The position numbers and the translations under genes are program-made. Below are positions 34,538 to 43,121 of a stretch of 64,000 bases of DNA, piece by piece. The notes below the pieces were generated by a model. It ran no database searches, had not been told where the DNA came from, and saw only the letters and a program-made list of their open reading frames with translations. Within the stretch, counting starts at the first letter, position 1. The number at the start of each line of letters is the position of its first letter. The stretch is from Hellea sp. (GTDB lineage: Bacteria; Pseudomonadota; Alphaproteobacteria; Caulobacterales; Maricaulaceae), in NCBI GenBank assembly GCA_029250925.1, contig JAQXEH010000012.1, forward strand, positions 1 through 64,000. The letters are read 5' to 3'.

Positions 34538-35923
34538 GTGAGTAACAAAATGAAATTCTTTACTAAGACGACGGCCACAATAGTAAGTGCCGCTTTAATG
34601 CTTTCAGCGACTGCTGCGAGTGCTCAAATAAATTCTATCAGTGATTTGTTGAACCAAGTGCGTTCAGACTCCTCCAAAACTGCAGCAGAAAACCGTGAGC
34701 GTGAAGCTAAATTCAGGCAGAAACGCAATCAGCAATCTGCTCTTTTGAGGGAGGCTCGTGGAGAGCTAGGGGCGCTTGAGCGTAAAGCTAAAAGTGTTCA
34801 ATCTACTTTTGATGCTAATGGCAGAAGAATTGCTCGTCTTGAGGGCGAACTTAGGGCGGCCCAAGGTGATTTTGGAGAAGTTTTCGGACTTGCAAGATCA
34901 AAAGCTGGCGAATTTAAGGCTATTTTGGATAGCTCTTTAATAACTGCTCAGTACCCAACTCGAACTGAAGTTCTTGGTACTGTGTCAGAATCTAAGGCTC
35001 TTCCAGATTCCGACCAATTAAATGCAATATGGCAGTCTATGCTTCAGGAAATTAAAGCGCAAAGACAAGTGGCTACTTTCTCAGCGCCTGTTGCCAATGT
35101 TGATGATGGTGCAATGCAGTCAGTAACCCGTGTCGGGCCGTTTTCTATATTTACGGCTGAAAGTGCTGATTTTTTACAGTATACGCCTCCTTCTGGAAGT
35201 GAAGAGAACACACTTCTCGCCAAATTACCTCGTCAACCTGGGGGGGCAATCTCCTCTGCTGCTTCTGATGTAACCAAAACAGAATCTGGTGTTGTTTATG
35301 CTCCAATCGATCCAACACGCGGTGAGCTTTTAAAGTCATTTGAACGTGTTCCGGATACTGGTGAGAGAATTGCACAAGGCGGAACTATTGGTAAGATTAT
35401 ACTCTTGTTGTTGGCCATAGGTGTTCTTTTTGGTGTTCTTAATATAGTACGCCTTTCATTGGCTAAGATGGCCGTTGGTGGACAAAAGCGTAATGCTCAG
35501 CCTGATGAAAAGAATGCTCTGGGCCGTATCATGATGGCTTATGAGGGTGCAAAAAATAAAGATGCTGATACAGTTGAACTAAAGCTTGATGAGGCTATCC
35601 TTCGCGAGTCGCCTAAATTTGAATTTGGATTGAATTTCTTGAAACTTGCGGCAGGTATAGCTCCTCTATTGGGACTACTTGGTACAGTCACAGGTATGAT
35701 CAAAACTTTCCAGGCCATGATGATCTACGGTACAGGTGACCCTCAACTTATGGCTGGTGGTATCTCTGAAGCTCTTGTGACAACGATGCTTGGCCTCATA
35801 GCTGCAATTCCTCTCCTTATATTGCATAGTTTCTGTTCATCTATAGCTCGGTCCATTCAAGGAACACTTGAGGAGCAGTCGGCTGGTATAGTTGCGCGTC
35901 ATGTTGAAAGCCGTGGTGCGTAA
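34538..35923 (+). CDS. exbB: MotA/TolQ/ExbB proton channel protein with long periplasmic domain (TtpC-like)
   Basis: This protein of about 461 residues combines a signal-like N terminus (ATAASAQI), a periplasmic coiled-coil region (about residues 45-250), one transmembrane helix near 290 (IILLLLAIGVLFGVLNIV) and a C-terminal TolQ/ExbB domain (about 360-450) with GIAPLLGLLGTVTGMIKTF and MAGGISEALVTTMLGLIAAIPLLI. This is the layout of TtpC, an extra ExbB-like subunit of TonB2-type systems. The start GTG 34538 has GAGGGA seven bases upstream. It is followed by a short canonical ExbB, so two ExbB-like proteins act in one complex. Confidence 0.9.
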   Translation: MSNKMKFFTKTTATIVSAALMLSATAASAQINSISDLLNQVRSDSSKTAAENREREAKFRQKRNQQSALLREARGELGALERKAKSVQSTFDANGRRIARLEGELRAAQGDFGEVFGLARSKAGEFKAILDSSLITAQYPTRTEVLGTVSESKALPDSDQLNAIWQSMLQEIKAQRQVATFSAPVANVDDGAMQSVTRVGPFSIFTAESADFLQYTPPSGSEENTLLAKLPRQPGGAISSAASDVTKTESGVVYAPIDPTRGELLKSFERVPDTGERIAQGGTIGKIILLLLAIGVLFGVLNIVRLSLAKMAVGGQKRNAQPDEKNALGRIMMAYEGAKNKDADTVELKLDEAILRESPKFEFGLNFLKLAAGIAPLLGLLGTVTGMIKTFQAMMIYGTGDPQLMAGGISEALVTTMLGLIAAIPLLILHSFCSSIARSIQGTLEEQSAGIVARHVESRGA

Positions 35924-35958
35924 ACTACTAGTGATAATGCTATGGAAAGGTTAATCAG

Positions 35959-36480
35959 ATGAATCCCATCAATGTTTATAACGGCCTCCAGGAGTTCTTG
36001 GGTGTAGGAGGAGTGGTTCTTTTCGTAATAATGATAGTAACCTTTGCTCTTTGGACATTTATTCTTGAGCGTTTTGCTTATTACTTTTTTGCTCACAAAC
36101 CCTCTATGTCTGAGTTAAAATTAGAGTGGAATGCTCGGTCAGATAAAACATCTTGGAAGGCTCATGCTGTTCGAGATGAAATGGTTTCGCAGATCAAGGA
36201 GAAAACAGACACTAATGTTGGTATTATTAAAACATTGGTTGCATTGCTTCCATTGCTTGGCTTACTTGGGACTGTTACCGGCATGATAGAGGTTTTTGAT
36301 GTTATGGCTCTCTCTGGCTCATCTAATGCTCGTCTTATGGCTGGTGGAGTTTTTAAAGCGACAATTCCAACAATGGCTGGGATGACAGCTGCCTTATCGG
36401 GTTTGTATTTCTCCACCGTGTTACCGCGCTGGAGTGCTCGTGAAACTGCTCGTTTCTCTGATGAATTACAGGTAGGATAG
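35959..36480 (+). CDS. exbB: ExbB proton channel subunit
   Basis: This is an inner-membrane motor subunit of 173 residues with three transmembrane segments: about 18-38 (VVLFVIMIVTFALWTFI), about 90-110 (LVALLPLLGLLGTVTGMIEVF) and about 130-152 (TIPTMAGMTAALSGLYFSTVL). The conserved PLLGLLGTVTGM and MAGGVFKATIPT motifs are present. With ExbD it uses the proton gradient to drive TonB. It follows the long ExbB-like gene by 36 bp and precedes exbD by four bases, so translational coupling to exbD is likely. Confidence 0.93.
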   Translation: MNPINVYNGLQEFLGVGGVVLFVIMIVTFALWTFILERFAYYFFAHKPSMSELKLEWNARSDKTSWKAHAVRDEMVSQIKEKTDTNVGIIKTLVALLPLLGLLGTVTGMIEVFDVMALSGSSNARLMAGGVFKATIPTMAGMTAALSGLYFSTVLPRWSARETARFSDELQVG

Positions 36481-36484
36481 AATT

Positions 36485-36904
36485 ATGAGAAGAGGACGAC
36501 GAAGATCGGGAGGCGAAGAAGCAGAAGTAGATATGACACCAATGCTTGATATTGTGTTCATCATGTTGATTTTTTTCATCGTTACTGCCACTTTTCTAGA
36601 TGAAAGGGGTGTAGACCTTACTCAGCCTCCGCCTCCGCCTGACAATGATATACCAACAAAATCTACCCCTGCAATTACTGTTTATGTTGACGGTAGGGAT
36701 CAATGCTCAGTAGATGGACAGGGTACAACCTGTGATAGAGTATCATTGCGTGTTGAACGTTTGCTTGCAGATAAGCCAGGAGCCAGTGTTATACTAAGGC
36801 TAGATGAGGGCGCTAGGCATGAGTTGATGGTTGGTTTGAAAGATGAATTGGATACAAAAGGTTTGGCTTCAAAAATAGAAATTCTGAGAACAACTGGTTC
36901 TTAA
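36485..36904 (+). CDS. exbD: ExbD biopolymer transport protein, copy 1
   Basis: This subunit of 139 residues has a basic cytoplasmic N terminus (RRGRRRSGGEEAEVDMTP). Its single transmembrane helix, LDIVFIMLIFFIVTATFL, carries the essential proton-carrying aspartate, and a periplasmic domain follows. A proline run (QPPPPPDN) follows the helix. Two cysteines lie in the periplasmic part (DQCSVDG and TTCDRV), an unusual feature that could form a disulfide. It lies in the exbB-exbD-exbD-tonB run. Confidence 0.93.
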   Translation: MRRGRRRSGGEEAEVDMTPMLDIVFIMLIFFIVTATFLDERGVDLTQPPPPPDNDIPTKSTPAITVYVDGRDQCSVDGQGTTCDRVSLRVERLLADKPGASVILRLDEGARHELMVGLKDELDTKGLASKIEILRTTGS

Positions 36905-36954
36905 AGAAATTATTTTGATGCACGCTCTCTGTTTAAACGAAATAAGGTATTAAA

Positions 36955-37353
36955 ATGGCAAGACGAAGTCGCATTCAAATGGATGATGAAGATACAGAAC
37001 TGAACATGACGCCGATGCTGGATGTCGTATTTATTTTATTGATATTTTTTATCGTCACTTCAGTTTTTGTAAAAACCCCAGGGATTGAGCCTTCGAAACC
37101 TGAAGCTATTACATCACAAGAGTGGAAGCCTTCTATTTTGATTGCTGTGAACTCTGCTAACGAGGTATGGATTGATAAGCGTCCTTACGACGTTGATGAA
37201 ATTAGACCTGTTATTATGTCAATGCAGGCTGAGAATCCAAAAGCAGAGGCTATAATTAACGCGGATAAAGATTCTGAGGTTGGTGTGGTAATGTCTGTTC
37301 AGGAAATGATGCAAGATCTAGGGATTGTCACACGTGTCGGAACAAGTCAGTAG
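36955..37353 (+). CDS. exbD: ExbD biopolymer transport protein, copy 2
   Basis: This second ExbD of 132 residues has the same topology: a charged N terminus (DDEDTELNMTP), a helix LDVVFILLIFFIVTSVF with the conserved aspartate, and a cysteine-free periplasmic domain ending IVTRVGTSQ. Pairs of ExbD genes are common in TonB2/TtpC-type operons and may form a heterodimer in the channel. A 50-bp gap separates it from copy 1, with AAGG before its ATG. tonB follows after nine bases. Confidence 0.93.
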   Translation: MARRSRIQMDDEDTELNMTPMLDVVFILLIFFIVTSVFVKTPGIEPSKPEAITSQEWKPSILIAVNSANEVWIDKRPYDVDEIRPVIMSMQAENPKAEAIINADKDSEVGVVMSVQEMMQDLGIVTRVGTSQ

Positions 37354-37362
37354 GAACTTAAG

Positions 37363-37992
37363 ATGAAGAATGTAATTAGATGGATACTTGGATTTCCTGT
37401 AGCTGCATTGGTTACTATAGGGTTATTTATATTGATGATGACGCTGATTGCGGAAGAGTTTAAACCACAAGAAAAATTAGCCTCTGCTTCATTTGAAATC
37501 AACCCAACTGTTGAAGACATAAAAGTTATAAAAAGAGACACAAAAGTTAAGCAAGTCAAAAAGGTTGTTACACCACCACCACCACCAACTATTGAGAGGC
37601 AACAGGCTGCTAAACCGCAAGAACGTATTGCTTCATTAGAAGGAGCTATTCCTGACTTTGAGGCACCTACGATTGACAGAAAAAACTTTAAAATTGCAGT
37701 ATCAGATCGTGATGCTCAACCATTAGTTAGAATACCCCCAATTATGCCTCCGCGTGCTGAGAAGTCTGGACATTGCAGGGTGAAGTTTGATGTGAGTCCT
37801 GAAGGTGCTCCATTCAATGTGTTGACTACCTTTTGTACTCAGAGACTTTTTGAGCGTGCGACAATTAAGTCTGTTCAAAGATGGAAGTATAATCCTAAGA
37901 TAGTAGATGGACGCGCTGTTGCGCGAAAAGGTGTTGAGAATAAAGTGACTTATCGTCTTACCGACGAGCGAGGTCGTATTATTCCAGAATAG
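37363..37992 (+). CDS. tonB: TonB energy transducer
   Basis: TonB of 209 residues links the inner-membrane motor to outer-membrane receptors. It has an N-terminal membrane anchor (about residues 10-30, FPVAALVTIGLFILMMTLIA), a rigid spacer with a proline run (VTPPPPPTIERQ) and a C-terminal TonB domain (about 130-205: HCRVKFDVSPEGAPFNV, AtIKSVQRWKYNPKIVDGRAV, VTYRL). Two cysteines in the C-terminal domain (GHCRV and TTFCTQ) are well placed for a disulfide. It has the short TonB2-like form and follows exbD by nine bases. Confidence 0.93.
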   Translation: MKNVIRWILGFPVAALVTIGLFILMMTLIAEEFKPQEKLASASFEINPTVEDIKVIKRDTKVKQVKKVVTPPPPPTIERQQAAKPQERIASLEGAIPDFEAPTIDRKNFKIAVSDRDAQPLVRIPPIMPPRAEKSGHCRVKFDVSPEGAPFNVLTTFCTQRLFERATIKSVQRWKYNPKIVDGRAVARKGVENKVTYRLTDERGRIIPE

Positions 37993-38044
37993 AAATATAG
38001 TTTTGCTTTTATAACGAACAGCAATCTAAAACTTGGAGAAATTG

Positions 38045-39541
38045 ATGGCTCTTTATCGAAAAAAGTCTTCACTTAAAAAACTTATAGCAGCGACCGCTTT
38101 AGCGCTCGTTTCAGCCACAACACTTCCTCTTGTAAGTACGTCTGGATTTGTTGTTGCACAAGAAGCTACGGAGGGAAGGCAATTTTCTGCTAAAGCAGGA
38201 GAGGCTGTAAACGCTGCTCTTCAATTGATTAATAACGACCAGCATAAAGAGGCCTTAGTTGCATTGAATGCTGTACTGGTTTTTCCAACACTTAACCCAT
38301 ATGAGCGTTCAACTATTTACCAAATGCAAGGCGCTAGCCATTACGAATTGAACGACTATGCTGCTACAATAACTTCTTTTAGAAATGCTATTAAAGCTGG
38401 AGGGTTATTACCCAATGAGATAAACAGTCTGCAAGTAAATATTGCCCAATTGATGATAGCAAGCGGTCAATATGCAGAAGGGGCACAAGCCTTAGAGCGA
38501 TTTATAAATAGAACAGGACAAGTTAAGCCAGCATATATTGAAATGCTAACCCAAGCATGGGTTCAATCAGAAAATTATAAGAAAGCTTTACCTTGGGCCG
38601 AGAAATGGTTCAAAGCAGCTCGCCCTAAAGAGCGTAAACACTTTGATTTAATGAACTTTTTATACAACAACTTAGGAATGCAGGCCCGCCAAGCCGATAT
38701 TGTCAAACAGATGATAGGTAGATGGCCAGAAGACAAAAACCTTTGGGATGCTTGGGCTTCTATGCTAGCCAACGGCGGCCGAGAGCAAGAAGCCTTTGAG
38801 GTTACTAAGATGCTATATCTTGGTGGTGCTTTAAATACTGAGCAAGACTTAATGAAAGTTGTTCAGTATTACTCTTTCTATGATATGCCATTTCAGGCTG
38901 CTGAAATTCTTGAAAAAGAAATGAATGCAAATAGGATATCTAGATCTTCAGAAAAGATGGTCCAGTTATCTTCTTTGTTTCGTCAAGCGCGTGAGTACAA
39001 GCGGGCTATACCTATTTTAGAAAGCGCAGCCGCAAGTTCTGGCAAAGCTAAATTATATGCTGATCTAGGAGAAGCACTTTATAATGAAGGTCAGTGCTTA
39101 AAAGCTGAAACAGCTTTCAAAAGCGCAATCAATAAAGGATATGATGCAGGGAAATCCTGGATGTTGATAGCCACCTGTCGTTATGAAGATACTCAAAAAC
39201 AAGCTAGAATAAACTGTAAGATGTCTGAAGAAGACAAGCGTTCAGCACCAATTACAAAGTCTCGTGAGAGTGCTATTCAAGCCTTTGAACAAGTTCCGCG
39301 TTCATCACGCGAAGGTCGAAATGCAAAAAAATGGATTTCATTCATCAAAGCAGAACGTCAAGCGGTTGAAAACCGATGTATTTTTGAAGCCAATGTGGTC
39401 AAGGAACTTTGTTTTGCAATCATTAAAGGCGCCTATGACAATGAGGTTTTCGTTGGAAGATTCGACCTTGATGATCCAAAATGTGAAGCCTTCAAGGATG
39501 AATACGATTCCAAGTATCGTGTTAAAATAGTAGAAAGATAG
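38045..39541 (+). CDS. Periplasmic TPR protein of the TonB operon
   Basis: The product of about 498 residues has a signal peptide ending near VVAQE and repeated tetratricopeptide helices over most of its length (ALQLINNDQHKEALVALNAVL, YQMQGASHYELNDYAATITSFRNAI, LYADLGEALYNEGQCLKAETAFKSAI and others). The start is ATG 38045 with GGAG six bases upstream. TPR proteins end many TonB2-type operons and are needed for their function in Vibrio. The C-terminal 130 residues contain six to seven cysteines (CKM, NRCIFE, ELCFA, KCEAF among them), suggesting disulfides. It is the last gene of the operon. Confidence 0.88.
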   Translation: MALYRKKSSLKKLIAATALALVSATTLPLVSTSGFVVAQEATEGRQFSAKAGEAVNAALQLINNDQHKEALVALNAVLVFPTLNPYERSTIYQMQGASHYELNDYAATITSFRNAIKAGGLLPNEINSLQVNIAQLMIASGQYAEGAQALERFINRTGQVKPAYIEMLTQAWVQSENYKKALPWAEKWFKAARPKERKHFDLMNFLYNNLGMQARQADIVKQMIGRWPEDKNLWDAWASMLANGGREQEAFEVTKMLYLGGALNTEQDLMKVVQYYSFYDMPFQAAEILEKEMNANRISRSSEKMVQLSSLFRQAREYKRAIPILESAAASSGKAKLYADLGEALYNEGQCLKAETAFKSAINKGYDAGKSWMLIATCRYEDTQKQARINCKMSEEDKRSAPITKSRESAIQAFEQVPRSSREGRNAKKWISFIKAERQAVENRCIFEANVVKELCFAIIKGAYDNEVFVGRFDLDDPKCEAFKDEYDSKYRVKIVER

Positions 39542-39607
39542 TAATCAAATGTTGTTTTTCTATTGCTTGCGCGGTTTCAACTTTAAGTAAACGCAGGTAG
39601 CTATTTT

Positions 39608-39642
39608 CCTTTATAATTTCTATAAGATAGAAATTATAAAGG
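39608..39642. terminator. Perfect 16-bp hairpin between TPR gene and ptrB
   Basis: CCTTTATAATTTCTAT and its exact inverse complement flank a three-base AAG loop. The hairpin covers the ptrB stop codon and begins 67 bases after the convergent TPR gene. It is AT-rich and lacks a clean T run on either strand, so a bidirectional transcript-end or stability element is more likely than a classic terminator. Confidence 0.55.
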
Positions 39643-41725
39643 CATATTCTAAAGAAACCTCTTTTAGCGAGTCGTATCTTCCGGGTTGTCCTTGATGTCC
39701 TGAGTCCATATTTATTTTTAATAAAATGGGTGCATTACCTTTCTGGTTTTCTCGAAGTACAGCTGCCCACTTTGCAGGCTCCCAGTAAGTAACCCTAGGA
39801 TCGGTTAGCCCTCCCGTAATCAAAATAGGAGGATAATCATTTTTGGTTACATTTTCGTAAGGCGAATAGGCTGAAATGCAATCATAGTCATCGGAATTAA
39901 TTAACGGATTACCCCATTCAGGCCATTCTGGCGGAGTTAAAGGGAGCTGACTATCTGACATTGTATTTAGCACATCTACAAAGGGAACGGCAGCTACAGC
40001 TCCTGCAAATAACTTAGGAGCTTGGTTGATAGCAGCCCCTACAAGCAGACCACCTGCGGAACCCCCATATGCGCAAATCATACCTGGAGAAGTATATTTT
40101 TTTTTACAAAGCCCTATGCCAACGTCTATGTAGTCATTAAAAGTATTTTCTTTTTTCTGAAGCTTTCCATCAAGATACCATTGATAACCTTTGGACATTC
40201 CCCCTCTGATGTGGGCAATTGCATATGTAATGCCGCGATCGACTAAAGGCAGTATGGAAGTTCTAAAACTTGCCGGTATGGTGATACCGTATGACCCGTA
40301 CCCATAAAGTAAAAGTGGTGATTTACCATCTTGAATGAAGCGCGAGTGGTAGAGAAGAGTGACCGGAATATCAGAACCGTCTCTAGATTTAATATAAATT
40401 CTTTCACATGTGTAATCAGTAGCTGTGTGGCCACTTGGAACATTTTGTGTTTGTAAAAGAACCCTTTTATGGGTGTACATATCGTAATCATATATTTGTT
40501 TTGGAGTTGTGGGTGAGGAATATGAAAAGCGAAGACATCGAGTATTGTATTCGTGACCCGTCAAGAGACTTATACTGTATGCCTCTTCATCGAAATTAAT
40601 TACTTTTTCTGAGTTATCGTTTAAATTCCTAATTATGATTTTAGGAAGAGCATTTTCCCTAACGAGTCTAACTAAGTAATTTGAAAAAGTTCTTAATCCT
40701 AGAATCAGTGTTCCAGGGCGGTGGGGTATAACTATATTCCAATGTTTACTGTCTAGATCGTTGACACTTGTATGCATTACTGCAAAATCTGTGGAGTTGT
40801 CGTAATTTGTGAGTATATATAAATTCTCATTATGATCATGAATACTATATTCGTGACCCGCAGTTCGTTTATTTACACATATTGGTTTATCGTATGGCTT
40901 ATCTGCCGGGATTATCCATACTTCATTAGTAGTGTGGTTATGAATATTAATTTCTATATAATTACCACTATCTGTTTCTCCGACGGATACAAAAAAACTT
41001 GGGTCTTTTTCTAAATAAATTAATTTTGGTGCATCAAATTTATCATGGATATTTTTGGCATAGACGGCAGAAGGTCTCTGATTATCATCTCGCTCAACCC
41101 AAAATAAAACACTATTATCTTTTGCCCATTGGATTTCTCCATTACTTTTTACTATTTTTGTAGTGTGAGCTTGTCCGTGCATAGGTTTAATAAATATTTC
41201 GTAGTTTTCTGCACCTGACCCATCAACTGAATATGCTAACCATTCATGATTTTTACTATGAGCTACATCGCCAATGTCAAAATAAGATGGGTATAATTTT
41301 GAAAGTTTTTCTGCATCAAGTATAACTTGAGGCTCTTCTGATATTTTCCTTGTTGCTTGATCTATGGGAAAGCGTTGATAGACGCCATGTTCATCATTAT
41401 CTTTGTATTTATGATTATATGCATAATTATGATCTGGAGATGGTACAGTTGATGTGTTTGGCTCTAAACGACCCTTCATTTCCTCGAGTATTTTTTCGCA
41501 TAAAGGTTCTAAGTCTTCAAGTACTTGTTCAGTATATAGGTTTTCTTTATGCAGATGTTCGTTTATTTCAGGGCTTAGTTTTGACGTATCTGTCATTACA
41601 ATTTGCCAGTTATCGTCTTTAAGCCAGCTATAATTATCATACCTAGTTTTATCTAGCTGTTTTATAGTTTTTCGGACTTTCTTTGTAACTGGCGGAGTTA
41701 TATTCGTTTTTAGTTTCTTTATCAT
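39620..41725 (-). CDS. ptrB: Oligopeptidase B (S9 prolyl-oligopeptidase family)
   Basis: This is a serine oligopeptidase of 701 residues that cuts short peptides, typically after Lys or Arg. The N-terminal two thirds form a seven-bladed propeller (from about residue 80 to 420). The C-terminal alpha/beta hydrolase domain carries the nucleophile in YGGSAGGLL (about residue 557), the acid in GGLTDPRVTYWEPAKW and the histidine in DSGHQGQPGR. Relatives usually show GHGG at this last place, so the loop differs slightly. The AHIRGGM block is typical of OpdB. No signal peptide is seen, so it is probably cytoplasmic. Confidence 0.92.
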   Translation of the reverse strand: MIKKLKTNITPPVTKKVRKTIKQLDKTRYDNYSWLKDDNWQIVMTDTSKLSPEINEHLHKENLYTEQVLEDLEPLCEKILEEMKGRLEPNTSTVPSPDHNYAYNHKYKDNDEHGVYQRFPIDQATRKISEEPQVILDAEKLSKLYPSYFDIGDVAHSKNHEWLAYSVDGSGAENYEIFIKPMHGQAHTTKIVKSNGEIQWAKDNSVLFWVERDDNQRPSAVYAKNIHDKFDAPKLIYLEKDPSFFVSVGETDSGNYIEINIHNHTTNEVWIIPADKPYDKPICVNKRTAGHEYSIHDHNENLYILTNYDNSTDFAVMHTSVNDLDSKHWNIVIPHRPGTLILGLRTFSNYLVRLVRENALPKIIIRNLNDNSEKVINFDEEAYSISLLTGHEYNTRCLRFSYSSPTTPKQIYDYDMYTHKRVLLQTQNVPSGHTATDYTCERIYIKSRDGSDIPVTLLYHSRFIQDGKSPLLLYGYGSYGITIPASFRTSILPLVDRGITYAIAHIRGGMSKGYQWYLDGKLQKKENTFNDYIDVGIGLCKKKYTSPGMICAYGGSAGGLLVGAAINQAPKLFAGAVAAVPFVDVLNTMSDSQLPLTPPEWPEWGNPLINSDDYDCISAYSPYENVTKNDYPPILITGGLTDPRVTYWEPAKWAAVLRENQKGNAPILLKINMDSGHQGQPGRYDSLKEVSLEYAFIISIL

Positions 41726-41934
41726 TAGCGTGATGTAAACGGATGCAGAAAGACAGGCAAGTATTGCTTTACAATAAAGGTTTAAAAACGAGTTATAATA
41801 ATCAAATGAATTATAATGAAGTTAATTCACAAATTTTTTGGGTATTTTATTTCTTTTTAAGCTATTTCGCTTCCCCTTGTGAGATCACATGTTTATGAAG
41901 TTAAAGTATCAACCGTTTAAATGGAGCGTTTCAA

Positions 41935-42423
41935 ATGCGTCACGCAGTTCTTTTGTCACTTGTTATGGCGGCGACTTGGCTAGTGCTTTCAGGTTATTTC
42001 ATCGGCATGATTTTAACTTTTGGTGTGATCTCAATTGCTTTGGTGGTGTGGATGACAAAAAGATTAGCTATTCTCGATGACGAAACCGTTCCATATTTAA
42101 ATATAGTAAAGACGTGCAAATATTACGTTTGGTTATTCATAGAAATAGTTAAGGCCAACATCCAAGTACTAAAAGCTGTGGTAAGCCCTAATTCCGAAAT
42201 TAGCCCGACATTAGTAAAGATACCTATGCGTAGTAACATTGATATAGCCCAAACAATGTTTGCAAACTCTATTACACTTACGCCAGGGACCGTTAGCGTA
42301 GATGTTAGAGAAGACCATATTTTGGTTCATGCTTTATTGAAGGAAATGAGTAATCCGGAAGATTTTTATGAAATGCATTCTCGCTCAGCTGGAGCGGTAA
42401 GTATTGGTTTAAAAGACAAATAG
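41935..42423 (+). CDS. mrpE: Mrp/Mnh antiporter subunit E
   Basis: This inner-membrane protein of 162 residues is the MrpE/MnhE family subunit of the multi-component Na+(K+)/H+ antiporter. It has two N-terminal hydrophobic segments (about residues 4-40) and a cytoplasmic domain with the family motif MFANSITLTPGTVSVDV and a C-terminal VHAL. It opens the Mrp operon; its stop (TAG) ends at the base before the mrpF start. The 209-bp gap upstream contains two TATAAT hexamers (41794, 41812) without a clear -35, and a promoter is expected there. Confidence 0.92.
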   Translation: MRHAVLLSLVMAATWLVLSGYFIGMILTFGVISIALVVWMTKRLAILDDETVPYLNIVKTCKYYVWLFIEIVKANIQVLKAVVSPNSEISPTLVKIPMRSNIDIAQTMFANSITLTPGTVSVDVREDHILVHALLKEMSNPEDFYEMHSRSAGAVSIGLKDK

Positions 42424-42735
42424 ATGCCAATATTTTTAGAATACTTTAATTTGGGTGCTGCATTTTTTATAATTGTGTGCATGGTGTTAATGTTAGGTCG
42501 CTTATTAGGTGGACCAACATTATATGATAGATTATTAGCGGTAAATTCCTTTGGTACTAAGACAATAATATTTCTTTGTATTTTTTGTTTTATTATTGAT
42601 AGGCCGGATGGTTTAGATATTGCCTTATTATATGCTTTGATGAATTTTATAGCAACAATTGCTGTTTTAAAGTTTTTTAATTATCGATGCCTTGGTGTTT
42701 CCTTAATAAAAGAACAGATGGAGGCAGAAGAATGA
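42424..42735 (+). CDS. mrpF: Mrp/Mnh antiporter subunit F
   Basis: MrpF is a small three-helix inner-membrane subunit of 103 residues. The family signature RLLGGPTLYDRLLAVNSFGTK lies near residues 26-46, and DIALLYALMNFIATIAVLKFF follows in the last helix. It abuts mrpE with no gap and overlaps mrpG by four bases (ATGA), showing tight coupling in the operon. Confidence 0.93.
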   Translation: MPIFLEYFNLGAAFFIIVCMVLMLGRLLGGPTLYDRLLAVNSFGTKTIIFLCIFCFIIDRPDGLDIALLYALMNFIATIAVLKFFNYRCLGVSLIKEQMEAEE

Positions 42736-43121
42736 TAATTTCTACTCTTTCAACAGTTATTTTAGACAGCAACCTTGGGTGGACAGGGCTAGTTCAAAGC
42801 AGCCTATCGTGCCTTACTATAGTGACAGGGCTATTTTTTGTATTTGCAGGAACCATTGGTGTTCTAAGATTTCCAGATTTTTATACCCGATTGCATGCTG
42901 CAGGAATGACTGATACTCTGGGGGCGGAGTTAATATTAGTTGGATTAATTCTTCAATCAGGTTTTACTCAAACGAGCCTTAAGCTTATGATGATTGGGTT
43001 CTTCCTATTATTGACTAGTCCCACAGCTACTCATGCCATAGCTCATTCAGCTTATACAGCTAATCTGAAGCCTAAGTTAGGAAAGCATAATTTTTCTAAA
43101 ATCCGCGGAGGGAGATCATGA
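42732..43121 (+). CDS. mrpG: Mrp/Mnh antiporter subunit G
   Basis: MrpG is an integral membrane subunit of about 129 residues with the family core GLFFVFAGTIGVLRFPDFYTRLHAAGMTDTLG and the later FFLLLTSPTATHAIAHSAY. The start is placed at the ATG that overlaps the mrpF stop (42732); a longer in-frame ATG 45 bases upstream would lie deep in mrpF. Its stop overlaps the next gene by four bases. The family has a structural role near MrpE/F in the complex. Confidence 0.92.
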   Translation: MIISTLSTVILDSNLGWTGLVQSSLSCLTIVTGLFFVFAGTIGVLRFPDFYTRLHAAGMTDTLGAELILVGLILQSGFTQTSLKLMMIGFFLLLTSPTATHAIAHSAYTANLKPKLGKHNFSKIRGGRS

